64,000 nucleotides of DNA from Salinirubellus litoreus. Its GTDB lineage: Archaea; Halobacteriota; Halobacteria; Halobacteriales; Haloarculaceae. The DNA lies in assembly GCF_037335815.1 (NCBI RefSeq), contig NZ_CP147841.1:1-64000 (forward strand), in the 5' to 3' direction. The position numbers and the translations under genes were made by a program. This document shows, piece after piece, positions 44,935-53,180 of the stretch. Below the pieces are notes generated by a model. That model had not been told where the DNA came from. It saw nothing but the letters and a program-made list of their open reading frames with translations, and searched no databases. How positions within the stretch are numbered: the stretch's first letter is position 1; every line of letters begins with the position of its first letter.

Positions 44935-46005
44935 TCAGGTCTTGAGCCCCGATCCCGAGAGGGCGACGACGACATCCGCGTCCGGGCCGAGGTCGCCACG
45001 ATCACGGTACTCGCGGAGCGCCGCGGGCGCGACCCCACAGGTCGGCTCGGTGTAGAACCCCGCGGCGTGGAGGTGATCGAGTTCGCGCTCGGTCGTCTCC
45101 CGTCCGACCGCGATGGCGTCGCCGTCGGTGGCCTGGATGGCCTCGCGTATCTCCGCCATCCGGACCGGCTCGCGTATCTGTATGCCGTCGGCGAGATCGT
45201 TCTCCTCGTCCGAGGGACCGTGGAGCGCCTCGGCGATCGGGGCGTAGCCAGCCGCCTGCGCGCCGAGCAGCCGCGGGACGCGCTCGGTCCACCCCACGTC
45301 GCGGAGCGCGGTGAACCCCCGGTAGGCCCCGAGGAACATCGTCCCGTGGCCGAGCGGGAGGACGACGGCGTCGGGGACGGACCAGTCCCGCTGTGCGGCG
45401 ATCTCGTAGGCCATCGTCGCCGTCCCGGCGAAGAACGCGGGGTTCCACGCGTGGCTGGCGTACCATCCCTCGCCCGCTTCCACCGCGGCCACACACGCCT
45501 CGGTGACGGCCTCCCGTTCGCCCTCGACCCGTTCGACCGCCGCACCGGTGCGCTCGATGGCCCGGAGCTTCGAGGCCTTCACCGAGGCGGGCACGTAGAT
45601 CCGCGCGTCGATCCCCGCCCGGGCGGCGTAGGTGGCGACGGCCGCGCCCGCGTTGCCGGAGGAGTCCTCGATCACCCGATCGACGCCCAGTTCGGCCGCC
45701 CGCGAGAGCATCGTCGCCGCGCCGCGGTCCTTGAACGAGCCCGTCGGGAACGTGTAGTCGAGCTTGAACCCGCAGTCCCACCCGGGCGCGTCGACGAGCG
45801 GCGTCCACCCCTCGCCGAGCGTCACGAGGGGGTCGACTGGCAGGAACGGCTCGAACGCCCAGAGACCGTGGCGAGCGTCGGGCACCTCGGGCGGGGGCCC
45901 GTCGGGGAGCGGCCGCTCGGCGAATTCGAGGGGCTCGCCGCACTCGCACCGCCAGCGGTCGGGATAGGTGTTCCCGCAGGCGGGACAGCGGAGATCGGCT
46001 GGCAT
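44935..46005 (-). CDS. thrC: Threonine synthase-like PLP enzyme
   Basis: 356 residues. An N-terminal zinc ribbon (CPACGNTYPDRWRCECG) and the PLP lysine in YTFPTGSFKDRGAATM, with EDSSGNAGAAVATYAARAG for substrate and phosphate binding, define the archaeal threonine synthase group. It is shorter than the usual 390-410 residues and lacks part of the small domain, so an alternative such as a threonine-synthase-like dehydratase is possible. Adjacent genes are unrelated. Confidence 0.8.
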   Translation of the reverse strand: MPADLRCPACGNTYPDRWRCECGEPLEFAERPLPDGPPPEVPDARHGLWAFEPFLPVDPLVTLGEGWTPLVDAPGWDCGFKLDYTFPTGSFKDRGAATMLSRAAELGVDRVIEDSSGNAGAAVATYAARAGIDARIYVPASVKASKLRAIERTGAAVERVEGEREAVTEACVAAVEAGEGWYASHAWNPAFFAGTATMAYEIAAQRDWSVPDAVVLPLGHGTMFLGAYRGFTALRDVGWTERVPRLLGAQAAGYAPIAEALHGPSDEENDLADGIQIREPVRMAEIREAIQATDGDAIAVGRETTERELDHLHAAGFYTEPTCGVAPAALREYRDRGDLGPDADVVVALSGSGLKT

Positions 46006-46148
46006 GGTTCGTGGTGTGTACGGACGGGTCGTGTAGGTGTCGATGGGGCCGGCGGGCGATCCGGGACCGATCGGCGCACGGGGGGCGGTTTCGGGCGCGG
46101 GGAGAGGGTCGACGGAACCACTTTCCGGATCCGGACGGTACCGGTCAC

Positions 46149-47516
46149 GTGCGACTCATCCAGATCTCCGTCCCCGACGCTCAGCGGGAGACGGTCGTGG
46201 AGGTCCTCCGCGAACAGGGCGTCGGGTTCACGGAGGCCTCGGCCACCGGGGAGACGACCGATCACACGCTCGTCAACATCGCGGTCCCCGCGGACGCGGT
46301 CGAGCACGTTCTCAACGAGCTCTACGACGCCGGGGTGGACGAGCGGACGTACACGGTGTCGCTGGAGACGGAGTTCGCGATATTCGAGGGGATGGACGAA
46401 CTCCAGGAGAAGTGGGCGAACACGCCGAACAGCATCGCGCCGCGAACGCTCCGCGCGAAGGCGAAGGGCCTCCAGCTGAACAACCGCTCGTACCTCTGGA
46501 TGATGTTCCTCAGTACCGTGGTGGCGACCGCCGGGCTACTGCTGAACTCGCCAGCCATCGTGGTCGGCTCGATGGTGCTCGCGCCCCTCGTGAGCCCGAT
46601 CCTGACGGCGAGCGTCGGCGGGGTCCGGAACGACCGGGAGATGGTTATCTCCAGCATCTTCCTCCAGGCGCTCGGGCTCGGGGTGGCGGTGGTCGGAGCG
46701 ATCCTGCTGGCCGCGAGCATCCGCTACCTCGGAGTCGTTCCCGGGTCGTTCGGGATCCGAAACGTCGCGACGATCGGCGGTCGGATCGCCCCGAGCATCC
46801 TGGCCGCGGCGGTCGCCCTCGCCTCCGGGGCGGCGGCCGCGTTCGGCCTCGCCTCGAAGGGGGACGTGAGCATCGTCGGGGTCATGATCGCGGCCGCGCT
46901 CATCCCGAGCGCGGCTACGGCGGGTATCGGCATCGCGTGGGGCGAGTTCGTCGTGGGCGCGGGCGCGCTCCTCCTCCTGGCGCTCAACGTCGTCCTCGTC
47001 AACGTCAGCGGGTTCGCGACGCTCTGGTACCTCGGTTACCGACCCGACGACATCGACACCAGCGTCTTCGACGTCGGTACGCGCGAGGAGATGGTGACGG
47101 TCGGCACGACCGTCCTGGTCGTGGGACTCGTCGTCGTCGGTGTCGGCGTCGGGTTCGCCTTCCAGAGCTCGTTCGAACACACCGTCAACGGGGTCGTCGC
47201 CGAGACGCTGGCCGGCGAGGACTACCCCGGACTCGCGGTCGAAGGGACCACCGTGGAGTACACGGCCCCGGGGCCGCTCGAGGACGGGCCGGTCATGGTC
47301 ACGCTCCAGGTCGCCCGGACCGCAGACCGGTCATACCCCGACCTCCCGAACGTGCTCGACCGGCGCATCTCGGAGCGGACCGGCCGGGAGGTGACCGTCG
47401 AGATAACCTACGTCGACTACCACCGGTCCGACGAGCGGCTGACTCGTACGCATGGGTACTCGACGCGCTCCCGATCGCTCGGCGAGTCACTCCCGGTGGG
47501 CCGGTCTCCGGCGTGA
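46149..47516 (+). CDS. DUF389 family membrane protein
   Basis: 455 residues: an N-terminal ACT-like domain (RLIQISVPDAQRETVVEVL), then about six to seven membrane helices with SPAIVVGSMVLAPLVSPILT and GDVSIVGVMIAAALIPSAA, the signature of the TIGR00341/DUF389 family, and an extracellular C-terminal domain of about 110 residues. Transporter-like but uncharacterised. GTG start at 46149, with the ACT motif beginning immediately after. Confidence 0.85.
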   Translation: MRLIQISVPDAQRETVVEVLREQGVGFTEASATGETTDHTLVNIAVPADAVEHVLNELYDAGVDERTYTVSLETEFAIFEGMDELQEKWANTPNSIAPRTLRAKAKGLQLNNRSYLWMMFLSTVVATAGLLLNSPAIVVGSMVLAPLVSPILTASVGGVRNDREMVISSIFLQALGLGVAVVGAILLAASIRYLGVVPGSFGIRNVATIGGRIAPSILAAAVALASGAAAAFGLASKGDVSIVGVMIAAALIPSAATAGIGIAWGEFVVGAGALLLLALNVVLVNVSGFATLWYLGYRPDDIDTSVFDVGTREEMVTVGTTVLVVGLVVVGVGVGFAFQSSFEHTVNGVVAETLAGEDYPGLAVEGTTVEYTAPGPLEDGPVMVTLQVARTADRSYPDLPNVLDRRISERTGREVTVEITYVDYHRSDERLTRTHGYSTRSRSLGESLPVGRSPA

Positions 47517-47905
47517 TCCGCATCCACTACTGGTCGGGCGAGGAGAGCCGACCCCGAGTGAGCCGCGTCGGGTACGACGCGGCTCAGGACCGGACAGACT
47601 CCGGAAGTGCATCTGTCGACCCGGGGCACGACCGCGATGACCTCGTCGAAAGGGCACTCGCGTTCTGGCGGTCGCGGCGAGTTCGACTGCGTTTCTCTGA
47701 TCCCCCACTCTGGAGTCTAATGCTCTCCAGAGAAGGATCCACAGAACACGGGACCGACAGACCTCGTTTAAGCCTTATCAGCGGATACGAACCGCCTGCT
47801 GAATAGAGGGTGTATATGCAGCACGACAGCACTGTTTGTTCGAAGAAATCCGACTAGACAGACGATGATGAATCAGCGGGCAGCACCGGAACCATCGCGT
47901 AGATC
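47517..47905. other. Intergenic region
   Basis: 389 bases with no supportable gene. GC is lower than in neighbouring sequence, and AT-rich TATA-like words (gtttaagcctta, tgtatatgc) occur near 47764 and 47811, but no convincing ORF follows on the plus strand. Confidence 0.4.
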
Positions 47906-48136
47906 TCAATCGGCGCTACCGGGTTGAAGCACCCCTCTGCTCTGGGTGGTCAAAGCTGGCCCATCACGACGAGAATTGATCGTCGCCCCACACTCGGGAC
48001 ACTCGTAGTCAAGATGGTCGGTGTGCACTTCGATGATCCAGTCTCCATTGATTCGACTTGCGTGATTACAACTGGTACAGTAGAGTGTCGCCTTGTGAGA
48101 TGACTGGCGCTCAGAGGCCGTATCGGAGGAAACCAT
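47906..48136 (-). CDS. Small zinc-ribbon protein
   Basis: 76 residues from ATG 48136. LYCTSCNHASRINGDW and LDYECPECGATINSR form a CxxC...CxxC zinc ribbon, a type of small haloarchaeal protein (DUF-level annotation). A longer start at 48178 adds 14 residues, but an AT-rich promoter-like stretch (gcatatccttatc, minus strand) overlaps it, favouring 48136. Function unknown. Confidence 0.7.
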   Translation of the reverse strand: MVSSDTASERQSSHKATLYCTSCNHASRINGDWIIEVHTDHLDYECPECGATINSRRDGPALTTQSRGVLQPGSAD

Positions 48137-48654
48137 TCTCCCATCTATTTTCCGACTGGTGATAAGGATATGCTTCACCTCAGTGCGTAGTTGGTACTAA
48201 ATAGAGAGACTAGCAACTCCTCGATCGGAACAGAGGGAGAGGCCGATCAAACGGAGGATGGAGGTCTCAAACCGGAGATGGAGTCGATCTTAACAGGGTC
48301 GAGTGCAAGATACGCGATGTATTCAGCACGGCCGCTGAAACGGGTCACTTTCGGACTATTTCGACAGCGCCAACCGATCTGATACTGTCGGCATCCGCGC
48401 CGAGCGAAGCGAGGCGCGGTTCACCCGCTCCGAGCGGCGAAGCCGCGAGGAGCGCAGTTTTTCCCCACGTTTTTGCGAGCCGAGCGGGACGGCTCCGCCG
48501 TCCCGCTGGCCGTGCGAACGGGCGGCTTCGCCGCCCGTGAGCAGAGAGTGGTTCGCGAGCGGAGTCGTTCGAGAGAGCGAAGCTCTCTCGTGATGACGAA
48601 AGGCGCAGAGCGCCTTTCGAACCACGAGCGAACCCGACGAGTAAAAAGTGGGTT
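48137..48654. other. Intergenic region with lower GC then a hairpin array
   Basis: 48137-48390 has no recognised gene and lower GC. 48391-48620 is packed with hairpins (see the repeat entry). A frame open through the array is a by-product of its composition. Confidence 0.55.
48391..48620. repeat. Array of six short hairpins with 3-nt loops
   Basis: Stems and loops: 48394-48419 (ccgcgcc/ggcgcgg, inner gc-gaa-gc); 48426-48454 (inner gcggc-gaa-gccgc); 48483-48507 (agcgggacggc-tcc, 11 bp perfect); 48518-48538 (acgggcggc-ttc, 9 bp); 48570-48590 (cgagagagc-gaa, 9 bp); 48597-48619 (cgaaaggcgc-aga, 10 bp). Six in about 225 bp. They lie just past the stop of the aspartoacylase-type gene. Confidence 0.75.
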
Positions 48655-49613
48655 CTAGTAGTCGTCTACGTCCGTCCCGACGGAACAGACGTACTCGCCG
48701 GCGGCGACCTGCGGGAGCCGCCGTGCGCGCCAGAACACCCCCCGAGGAGTCGGCGGTGACCGTCGACTTGACGTTGCCGAACGCGTCGGTCACCTCGAAG
48801 AGGTCGTCGCCACGCGAGACCTCCTCGCCGAGGTCACGAAGCAGGGTGACGAGCCCCCCCGGCCGGCGAGCCGTACTGGTCGAAGCCGGTCGCCCGGACC
48901 TGCGGCTCGGCCGCGACGGTGCCGTCGAGGAAGCCGTAGTGGGTGAGGACGTTCATCACGCCGCGGACGCCGATCCGGATCGACTCCTCGTCCCAGCCGA
49001 CGCTCCCGCCGAGTTCGGGGTCGATCGTGGGAATACCCTCGTCGGGGGCCGCTCGCGCGAGCTGGCCGTCGGGGCCCTTCTGGTCGAGGATGTAGCCGGT
49101 GCCGAACACCTTGGCGAGGTCGAGACAGTCGCGGTGGAGCCGATGTCGGGGGCCACACCGCACCCGCGCCTCGTTGATCATCCGCGAGGTCGAACCCTGG
49201 TGGAGGTCGAGGACGAGGTCGGCGCGGGTCGCTGCCTCGAAGGTGGCGTGGGAGATGCGCTCGCTGGCGGTGCCGTTCGCGTCGCCGGGATACGTTCGAT
49301 TGAGCTTCGTGTCGTCGATGGGGTTGCGGTGTTCGGCGATCTGGAACCCGTAGTGGTTGACGATGCCGACGACGAGGACGGTCCCGGAGAGTTCGGCGGG
49401 ATCGACCCGGGGGACGAACCGCTGGACGACGCCGAGGCCGTTGAGTTCGTCGCCGTCGGAGACCGCCTGGACGTAGAGGGTCTTGCCGTCCCGAGCGCCA
49501 TTGATAACGCAGACCGGGAGGGCGACCTCGGAGCCGTCACGGGCCTCGCCGACCGGCAGGCGACCCACGGACACCTCGCCGGGGGATGCGTTCGCCGTGC
49601 CGAGGGTGGTCAT
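48655..49613 (-). CDS. Succinylglutamate desuccinylase/aspartoacylase family protein, two frameshifts
   Basis: About 318 residues after repair. NHYGFQIAEHRNPIDDTKLN, DLVLDLHQGST and GSVGWDEESI carry zinc-site and substrate residues of the AstE/AspA carboxypeptidase-like family. The C-terminal beta domain is spread over three frames: one extra C in each of two plus-strand C runs (48854-48860 and 48738-48743) breaks it. Corrected, it ends ...VCSVGTDVDDY at a TAG. ATG at 49613. Substrate not determined. Confidence 0.82.
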
Positions 49614-49732
49614 TACTACTCCAGCGTAGGGCGATATCCTTAGACCGTTCGGTATCGGCACATGGCTCCACAGCAGAGGCGAGCGGGGCCGATGCCCGAC
49701 AGTATATCCGTCCGGCTCCCCTCCGTCGACGT

Positions 49733-50053
49733 GTGAGCGATGCGAGGCCCCGGCCGGGGACCGATGCCACCGACGACCAGCCGGGACGACCGGGGACCGC
49801 CGCCTTCCTGGCGGCGCTGCGGGTGCGGCGGAACGCGAAGGTGGGGTTCGCCCTCGGGACCGTCCTCGCGCTGGCGCTCCTCACGCTCGTCGTGCGGGGA
49901 GCCGCGGCCGCACAGTATCCGGTCTACCTCTACGCGGCGCTGGCGTTCGTCCTCGCGGTCGGCGTCGGGCTCCTCCTGACCGCCGCTCTCACCGTCGGGG
50001 TGGCGGTCAGGCGAGCCCGCGAGATGGACGGGGAGACCGGACGTCCGGACTGA
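49733..50053 (+). CDS. Small two-helix membrane protein
   Basis: 106 residues from GTG 49733. Residues 1-35 are Arg/Pro/Thr-rich and polar; two hydrophobic helices follow (about 42-62 and 68-95). A TATA-like agtatatcc at about 49701-49709 lies 25 bp upstream, supporting this start. Unknown function; convergent with the PhoU-like gene. Confidence 0.6.
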   Translation: MSDARPRPGTDATDDQPGRPGTAAFLAALRVRRNAKVGFALGTVLALALLTLVVRGAAAAQYPVYLYAALAFVLAVGVGLLLTAALTVGVAVRRAREMDGETGRPD

Positions 50054-50059
50054 CGGCGG

Positions 50060-51274
50060 CTACGCCCCGACGCCGGCCAGCGTCGACAGCCGCTCGGCAC
50101 CGGCTCGCGTCCCCTTGGCGACGAAGACGTCGCCGGCGTGGAGTTCGGTGCCCGACCCGGGCGAGACCACCCAGTCGCCGAGACGGGTGGCCCCGGCCTG
50201 CCGGCCGCGCCGGACCGCGATGACGCGCATCCCCGTCTCCGTCTTGACCATCGCCTCGCCGAGCGTGGCCCCGTCGAGACGTGATCCGGGAGCCACTTCG
50301 AGGCGGACGATCACCTCGTCGGATTCGCGGACGGCCTCGGCGATGACGGGGTGGGTCCCGAGCCCCCGAAGGACGCCCTCGCTGATCTCGAGGGCGGCGT
50401 CGCTGATGACCTCCGTCGCGCCGGCGATGTGCATCAGTCCCCGTAGCTGGACCGGATCGTCCATCCCGGCGGCGGCCCGGAGTATCCACGCCTCGAAGCG
50501 GTCCTCGAGGGCGTCGACCTCCGCCTCGAGTTCGAGCACCTCCTCGGCGATCCCGTCCGAATCGAAGAGGACCGCGCCGTAGGCGAGGTCGACCGCGAGT
50601 TCGGACATGTTCTTCATCAGTACGACGCTGTCGACGGCGCGTTCGAGGTCCTCGACGGTGGGCTCGGGCGCCTCCGGCGGCTCGTAGGCGTCCCCGGAGA
50701 GGGACTCGTACACCTCGGAGACGCCCTCCTCGGGCCCCCTGAGGAGCGCGACGTCCCCCGCCCGGAGGACCGTCTCGTGATCCGGGTTGGTGAGCCAGTC
50801 GCCACCTCGACGGACGGCGATGACCCGTACTCCCGTACTCGTCTCGAGGTTCGCCTCGCCGAGCGAGCGCCCGACGAGCGGCGAGTCGGGCGTCACATCC
50901 ACTCTGACGAGCGTCTCGACGGCCTCCGGGAGGGCGTTCCGCATCGCCTCGGGGAGGCCCACGTCCTCGAGGACGACCTTGGCGATGTCGCCGGCGGCGT
51001 CGCTGATCTTCTCGGCCGCGCCCACAACCCCGAGGACGGGCGCGAGTGCCTCCGCGTCCTCGGGGTTGCGGGCGGCCATGAGCAGGCTCATCCGGGCCTG
51101 CATCTGGAGGACGTCCATCCGCTCTTCGAGTTCGAGCACCTCCCCCGCCACCGCGTCGCTACCGAGCAGCACCGCCGAGTACGAGAGGTCGATGAGGAGT
51201 TCGGCGGTGTCCTTCATCTCCGCCAGCACCGCCTTCACCGAGACGGGCTCGTACTCGACGTCGTCGACGGCCAT
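50060..51274 (-). CDS. PhoU/TrkA-C domain protein, internally duplicated
   Basis: 404 residues built from two halves, each a PhoU-like helical domain (KDTAELLIDLSYSAVLLGSD; KNMSELAVDLAYGAVLFDSD) followed by a TrkA-C (RCK_C) ligand domain (GVRVIAVRRGGDWLTNPDHE; GMRVIAVRRGRQ). Such proteins accompany potassium or phosphate/divalent ion transporters as cytoplasmic regulators; the partner is not adjacent. ATG at 51274. Confidence 0.88.
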   Translation of the reverse strand: MAVDDVEYEPVSVKAVLAEMKDTAELLIDLSYSAVLLGSDAVAGEVLELEERMDVLQMQARMSLLMAARNPEDAEALAPVLGVVGAAEKISDAAGDIAKVVLEDVGLPEAMRNALPEAVETLVRVDVTPDSPLVGRSLGEANLETSTGVRVIAVRRGGDWLTNPDHETVLRAGDVALLRGPEEGVSEVYESLSGDAYEPPEAPEPTVEDLERAVDSVVLMKNMSELAVDLAYGAVLFDSDGIAEEVLELEAEVDALEDRFEAWILRAAAGMDDPVQLRGLMHIAGATEVISDAALEISEGVLRGLGTHPVIAEAVRESDEVIVRLEVAPGSRLDGATLGEAMVKTETGMRVIAVRRGRQAGATRLGDWVVSPGSGTELHAGDVFVAKGTRAGAERLSTLAGVGA

Positions 51275-51426
51275 GCCCGTCGGTTCCGCGCGGTCGGGCA
51301 AAAGCGTTCCCGGTGCCGGTCGGGGACGCCGTTCGACGCCCACCTCCCCCCGTCAGGGCGAAGGAGTGCCGTGGGCATGTGGTCGCAACGACAACCCTTT
51401 TGCCACAAGCATAGGTAGCCTCCGGC

Positions 51427-52587
51427 ATGGCCGACGAGGAACTAAGGAAGGGTCTCGAGGGCGTGCTGGTGGCCGAATCCGAGCTCTCGTATATCGACGG
51501 GGACGAGGGACGGCTGGTCTATCGGGGGTACGACATCGAGGACCTGGCTCGGGGGGCCAGCTACGAGGAGGTCGTCTACCTGCTCTGGCACGGCGAGCTC
51601 CCGACGCGGGAGGAGCTCGACTCGTTCACCGAGTCGATGACCGACGAGCAGTCGGTCGACCAGGAGGTCATCGAGGTGGCGCGCCGCCTCGCCGACGCCG
51701 GGGAGACCCCGATGGGGGCGCTCCGGACGCTCGTCTCGTATCTCTCCGCGGAGGACCCGGAGGCCGACTCCGAGCCGACCGACCTCGACGCCGCCGCCCG
51801 GAAGGGCCGCCGCATCACCGCGAAGATACCGACCGCGCTCGCGGCGTTCGACCGGCTCCGCCGCGACGAGGAGGTCGTCGAACCCGACGAGGAGCTCGGG
51901 CTCGCCGCGAACTTCCTCTACATGCTGACCGGCGAGGAGCCCGACGACGTGGCCGCGGAGACGTTCGACATGGCGCTGACCCTCCACGCCGACCACGGCC
52001 TGAACGCCTCGACGTTCACCGCGATGGTCGTCTCCTCGACGCTCGCGGACCTCTACTCCTCGGTCGTCGCCGGCGTGGGAGCACTCTCCGGACCGCTCCA
52101 CGGCGGGGCCAACCAGGACGTGATGGAGCTGTTCTTCGAGATCGCCGAGGCCGGTGAGGACCCCGTCGAGTACGTGGCCCGCCTCCAGGACGAGCGCGAG
52201 GACTGGCGCGTCCCCGGGATGGGACACCGCGTATACAACGTGAAGGACCCGCGGGCGAAGATACTGGGCGCGAAGTCGAAGGAGCTCGCCGAGGAGACCG
52301 GCGAGCGGAAGTGGTACGACATGGCCGCCGAGATCGAGCGCTACTTCGACGAGGAGAAGGGGCTCACGAAGCGCGGCATCGCACCCAACGTCGACTTCTA
52401 CTCCGGGACCGTCTACTACCAGCTCGGCATCCCGATCGACATGTACACGCCCATCTTCGCGATGAGCCGTGCCGGCGGATGGATCGGCCACGTCCTCGAG
52501 TACCAGGCCGAGAACCGCCTCATCCGGCCGCGCGCCCGCTACGTCGGCGAGAAGGACCGGGAGTTCGTCCCCGTCGACGAGCGGTAG
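51427..52587 (+). CDS. gltA: Citrate synthase
   Basis: 386 residues. GVGALSGPLHGGANQDVME and GMGHRVYNVKDPRAK hold the catalytic histidines, and DFYSGTVYYQLGIP the aspartate. The N-terminal LSYIDGDEGRLVYRGYDIED is typical of the short archaeal/type I form. It condenses oxaloacetate and acetyl-CoA at the start of the TCA cycle. An AT-rich stretch (acccttttgcc) precedes ATG 51427 by about 30 bp. Confidence 0.95.
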   Translation: MADEELRKGLEGVLVAESELSYIDGDEGRLVYRGYDIEDLARGASYEEVVYLLWHGELPTREELDSFTESMTDEQSVDQEVIEVARRLADAGETPMGALRTLVSYLSAEDPEADSEPTDLDAAARKGRRITAKIPTALAAFDRLRRDEEVVEPDEELGLAANFLYMLTGEEPDDVAAETFDMALTLHADHGLNASTFTAMVVSSTLADLYSSVVAGVGALSGPLHGGANQDVMELFFEIAEAGEDPVEYVARLQDEREDWRVPGMGHRVYNVKDPRAKILGAKSKELAEETGERKWYDMAAEIERYFDEEKGLTKRGIAPNVDFYSGTVYYQLGIPIDMYTPIFAMSRAGGWIGHVLEYQAENRLIRPRARYVGEKDREFVPVDER

Positions 52588-52621
52588 GTCGGCTCCGGTC
52601 CTCCGCCGGTTCCCACGACCC

Positions 52622-52667
52622 CGCTACGAACCCTGTTACGACCTCGCTACGAACTCCGTTACGACCC
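52622..52667. repeat. Two tandem 23-bp repeats before the GGCT-like gene
   Basis: cgctacgaaccctgttacga-cct and cgctacgaactccgttacga-ccc, adjacent, differing at few positions. They end directly at the ATG at 52668, so they fill its promoter region. Confidence 0.6.
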
Positions 52668-53069
52668 ATGGACGTGTTCGTCTACGGGACGCTCACGGAT
52701 CTCGATCGAGCCGCCGCAGTGCTCGGAGCCGACAGGTTCAGGGACCGTGGCTCGACGCGCCTCTACGGCCTCCGACGCGTCGACGGCCGCTACCCGACGC
52801 TCGCACCCGGCGGGCACGTCGACGGCCGACTCCTCCGCACTGAGCGGATCGAGGCGCTCGACCGGTACGAGAGGGTAGCGACCGGACTCTACGTCCGAGT
52901 ATCGGTGCCGGTTAACGGGGACGGAGAGGGGTGCGCGGCGGTGTACGTCGGCGATCCGAAGCGACTCGACACCGCCGAACCGGTCGAGTGGTCCGGCGAG
53001 GGGTCGTTCGTAAAGCGGGTCGAACACTACGTCCGTGAGAACCGGGTAGCGATCGAACGGCACGACTGA
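52668..53069 (+). CDS. Gamma-glutamylcyclotransferase-like (AIG2/GGCT) protein
   Basis: 133 residues. MDVFVYGTLTDLDRAAAVLG is the YGTL nucleotide/substrate loop of the AIG2-like family; GGHVDGRLLRTERIEALDRYERV gives the conserved glutamate region (in part). Substrate unknown; gamma-glutamyl peptides are the usual target. ATG at 52668 immediately after tandem repeats. Confidence 0.82.
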   Translation: MDVFVYGTLTDLDRAAAVLGADRFRDRGSTRLYGLRRVDGRYPTLAPGGHVDGRLLRTERIEALDRYERVATGLYVRVSVPVNGDGEGCAAVYVGDPKRLDTAEPVEWSGEGSFVKRVEHYVRENRVAIERHD

Positions 53070-53099
53070 CGGCTGGTTCGATCGGACTCCGGGGACTTC

Positions 53100-53180
53100 A
53101 TACGGTCGTGCGTAACGATTTACCGGTGATCGTCCAGGCGGGTTCGGTGATCACCGGTAAAAGACTACGCACGACCGTAT
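53100..53180. repeat. 81-bp palindromic element, copy 2
   Basis: Arms 53100-53131 and 53149-53180 are inverted repeats matching at 28 of 32 positions. The outer 15 bases atacggtcgtgcgta are perfect, as are the inner 13 (tttaccggtgatc). A 17-bp centre separates them. The right end meets the stop codon of the ABC gene. Same length as copy 1 at 40731-40811. Confidence 0.9.

Noticed and set aside
48356..48793. 145-residue minus-strand frame through the hairpin array
   Set aside because: It merges the true C-terminal frame of the aspartoacylase-type gene with hairpin DNA; the Arg/Ser-rich product reflects composition.
53100..53180. 81-bp palindrome as an ordinary insertion sequence
   Set aside because: Far too short to encode a transposase and none is adjacent; at most it could be a non-autonomous derivative.
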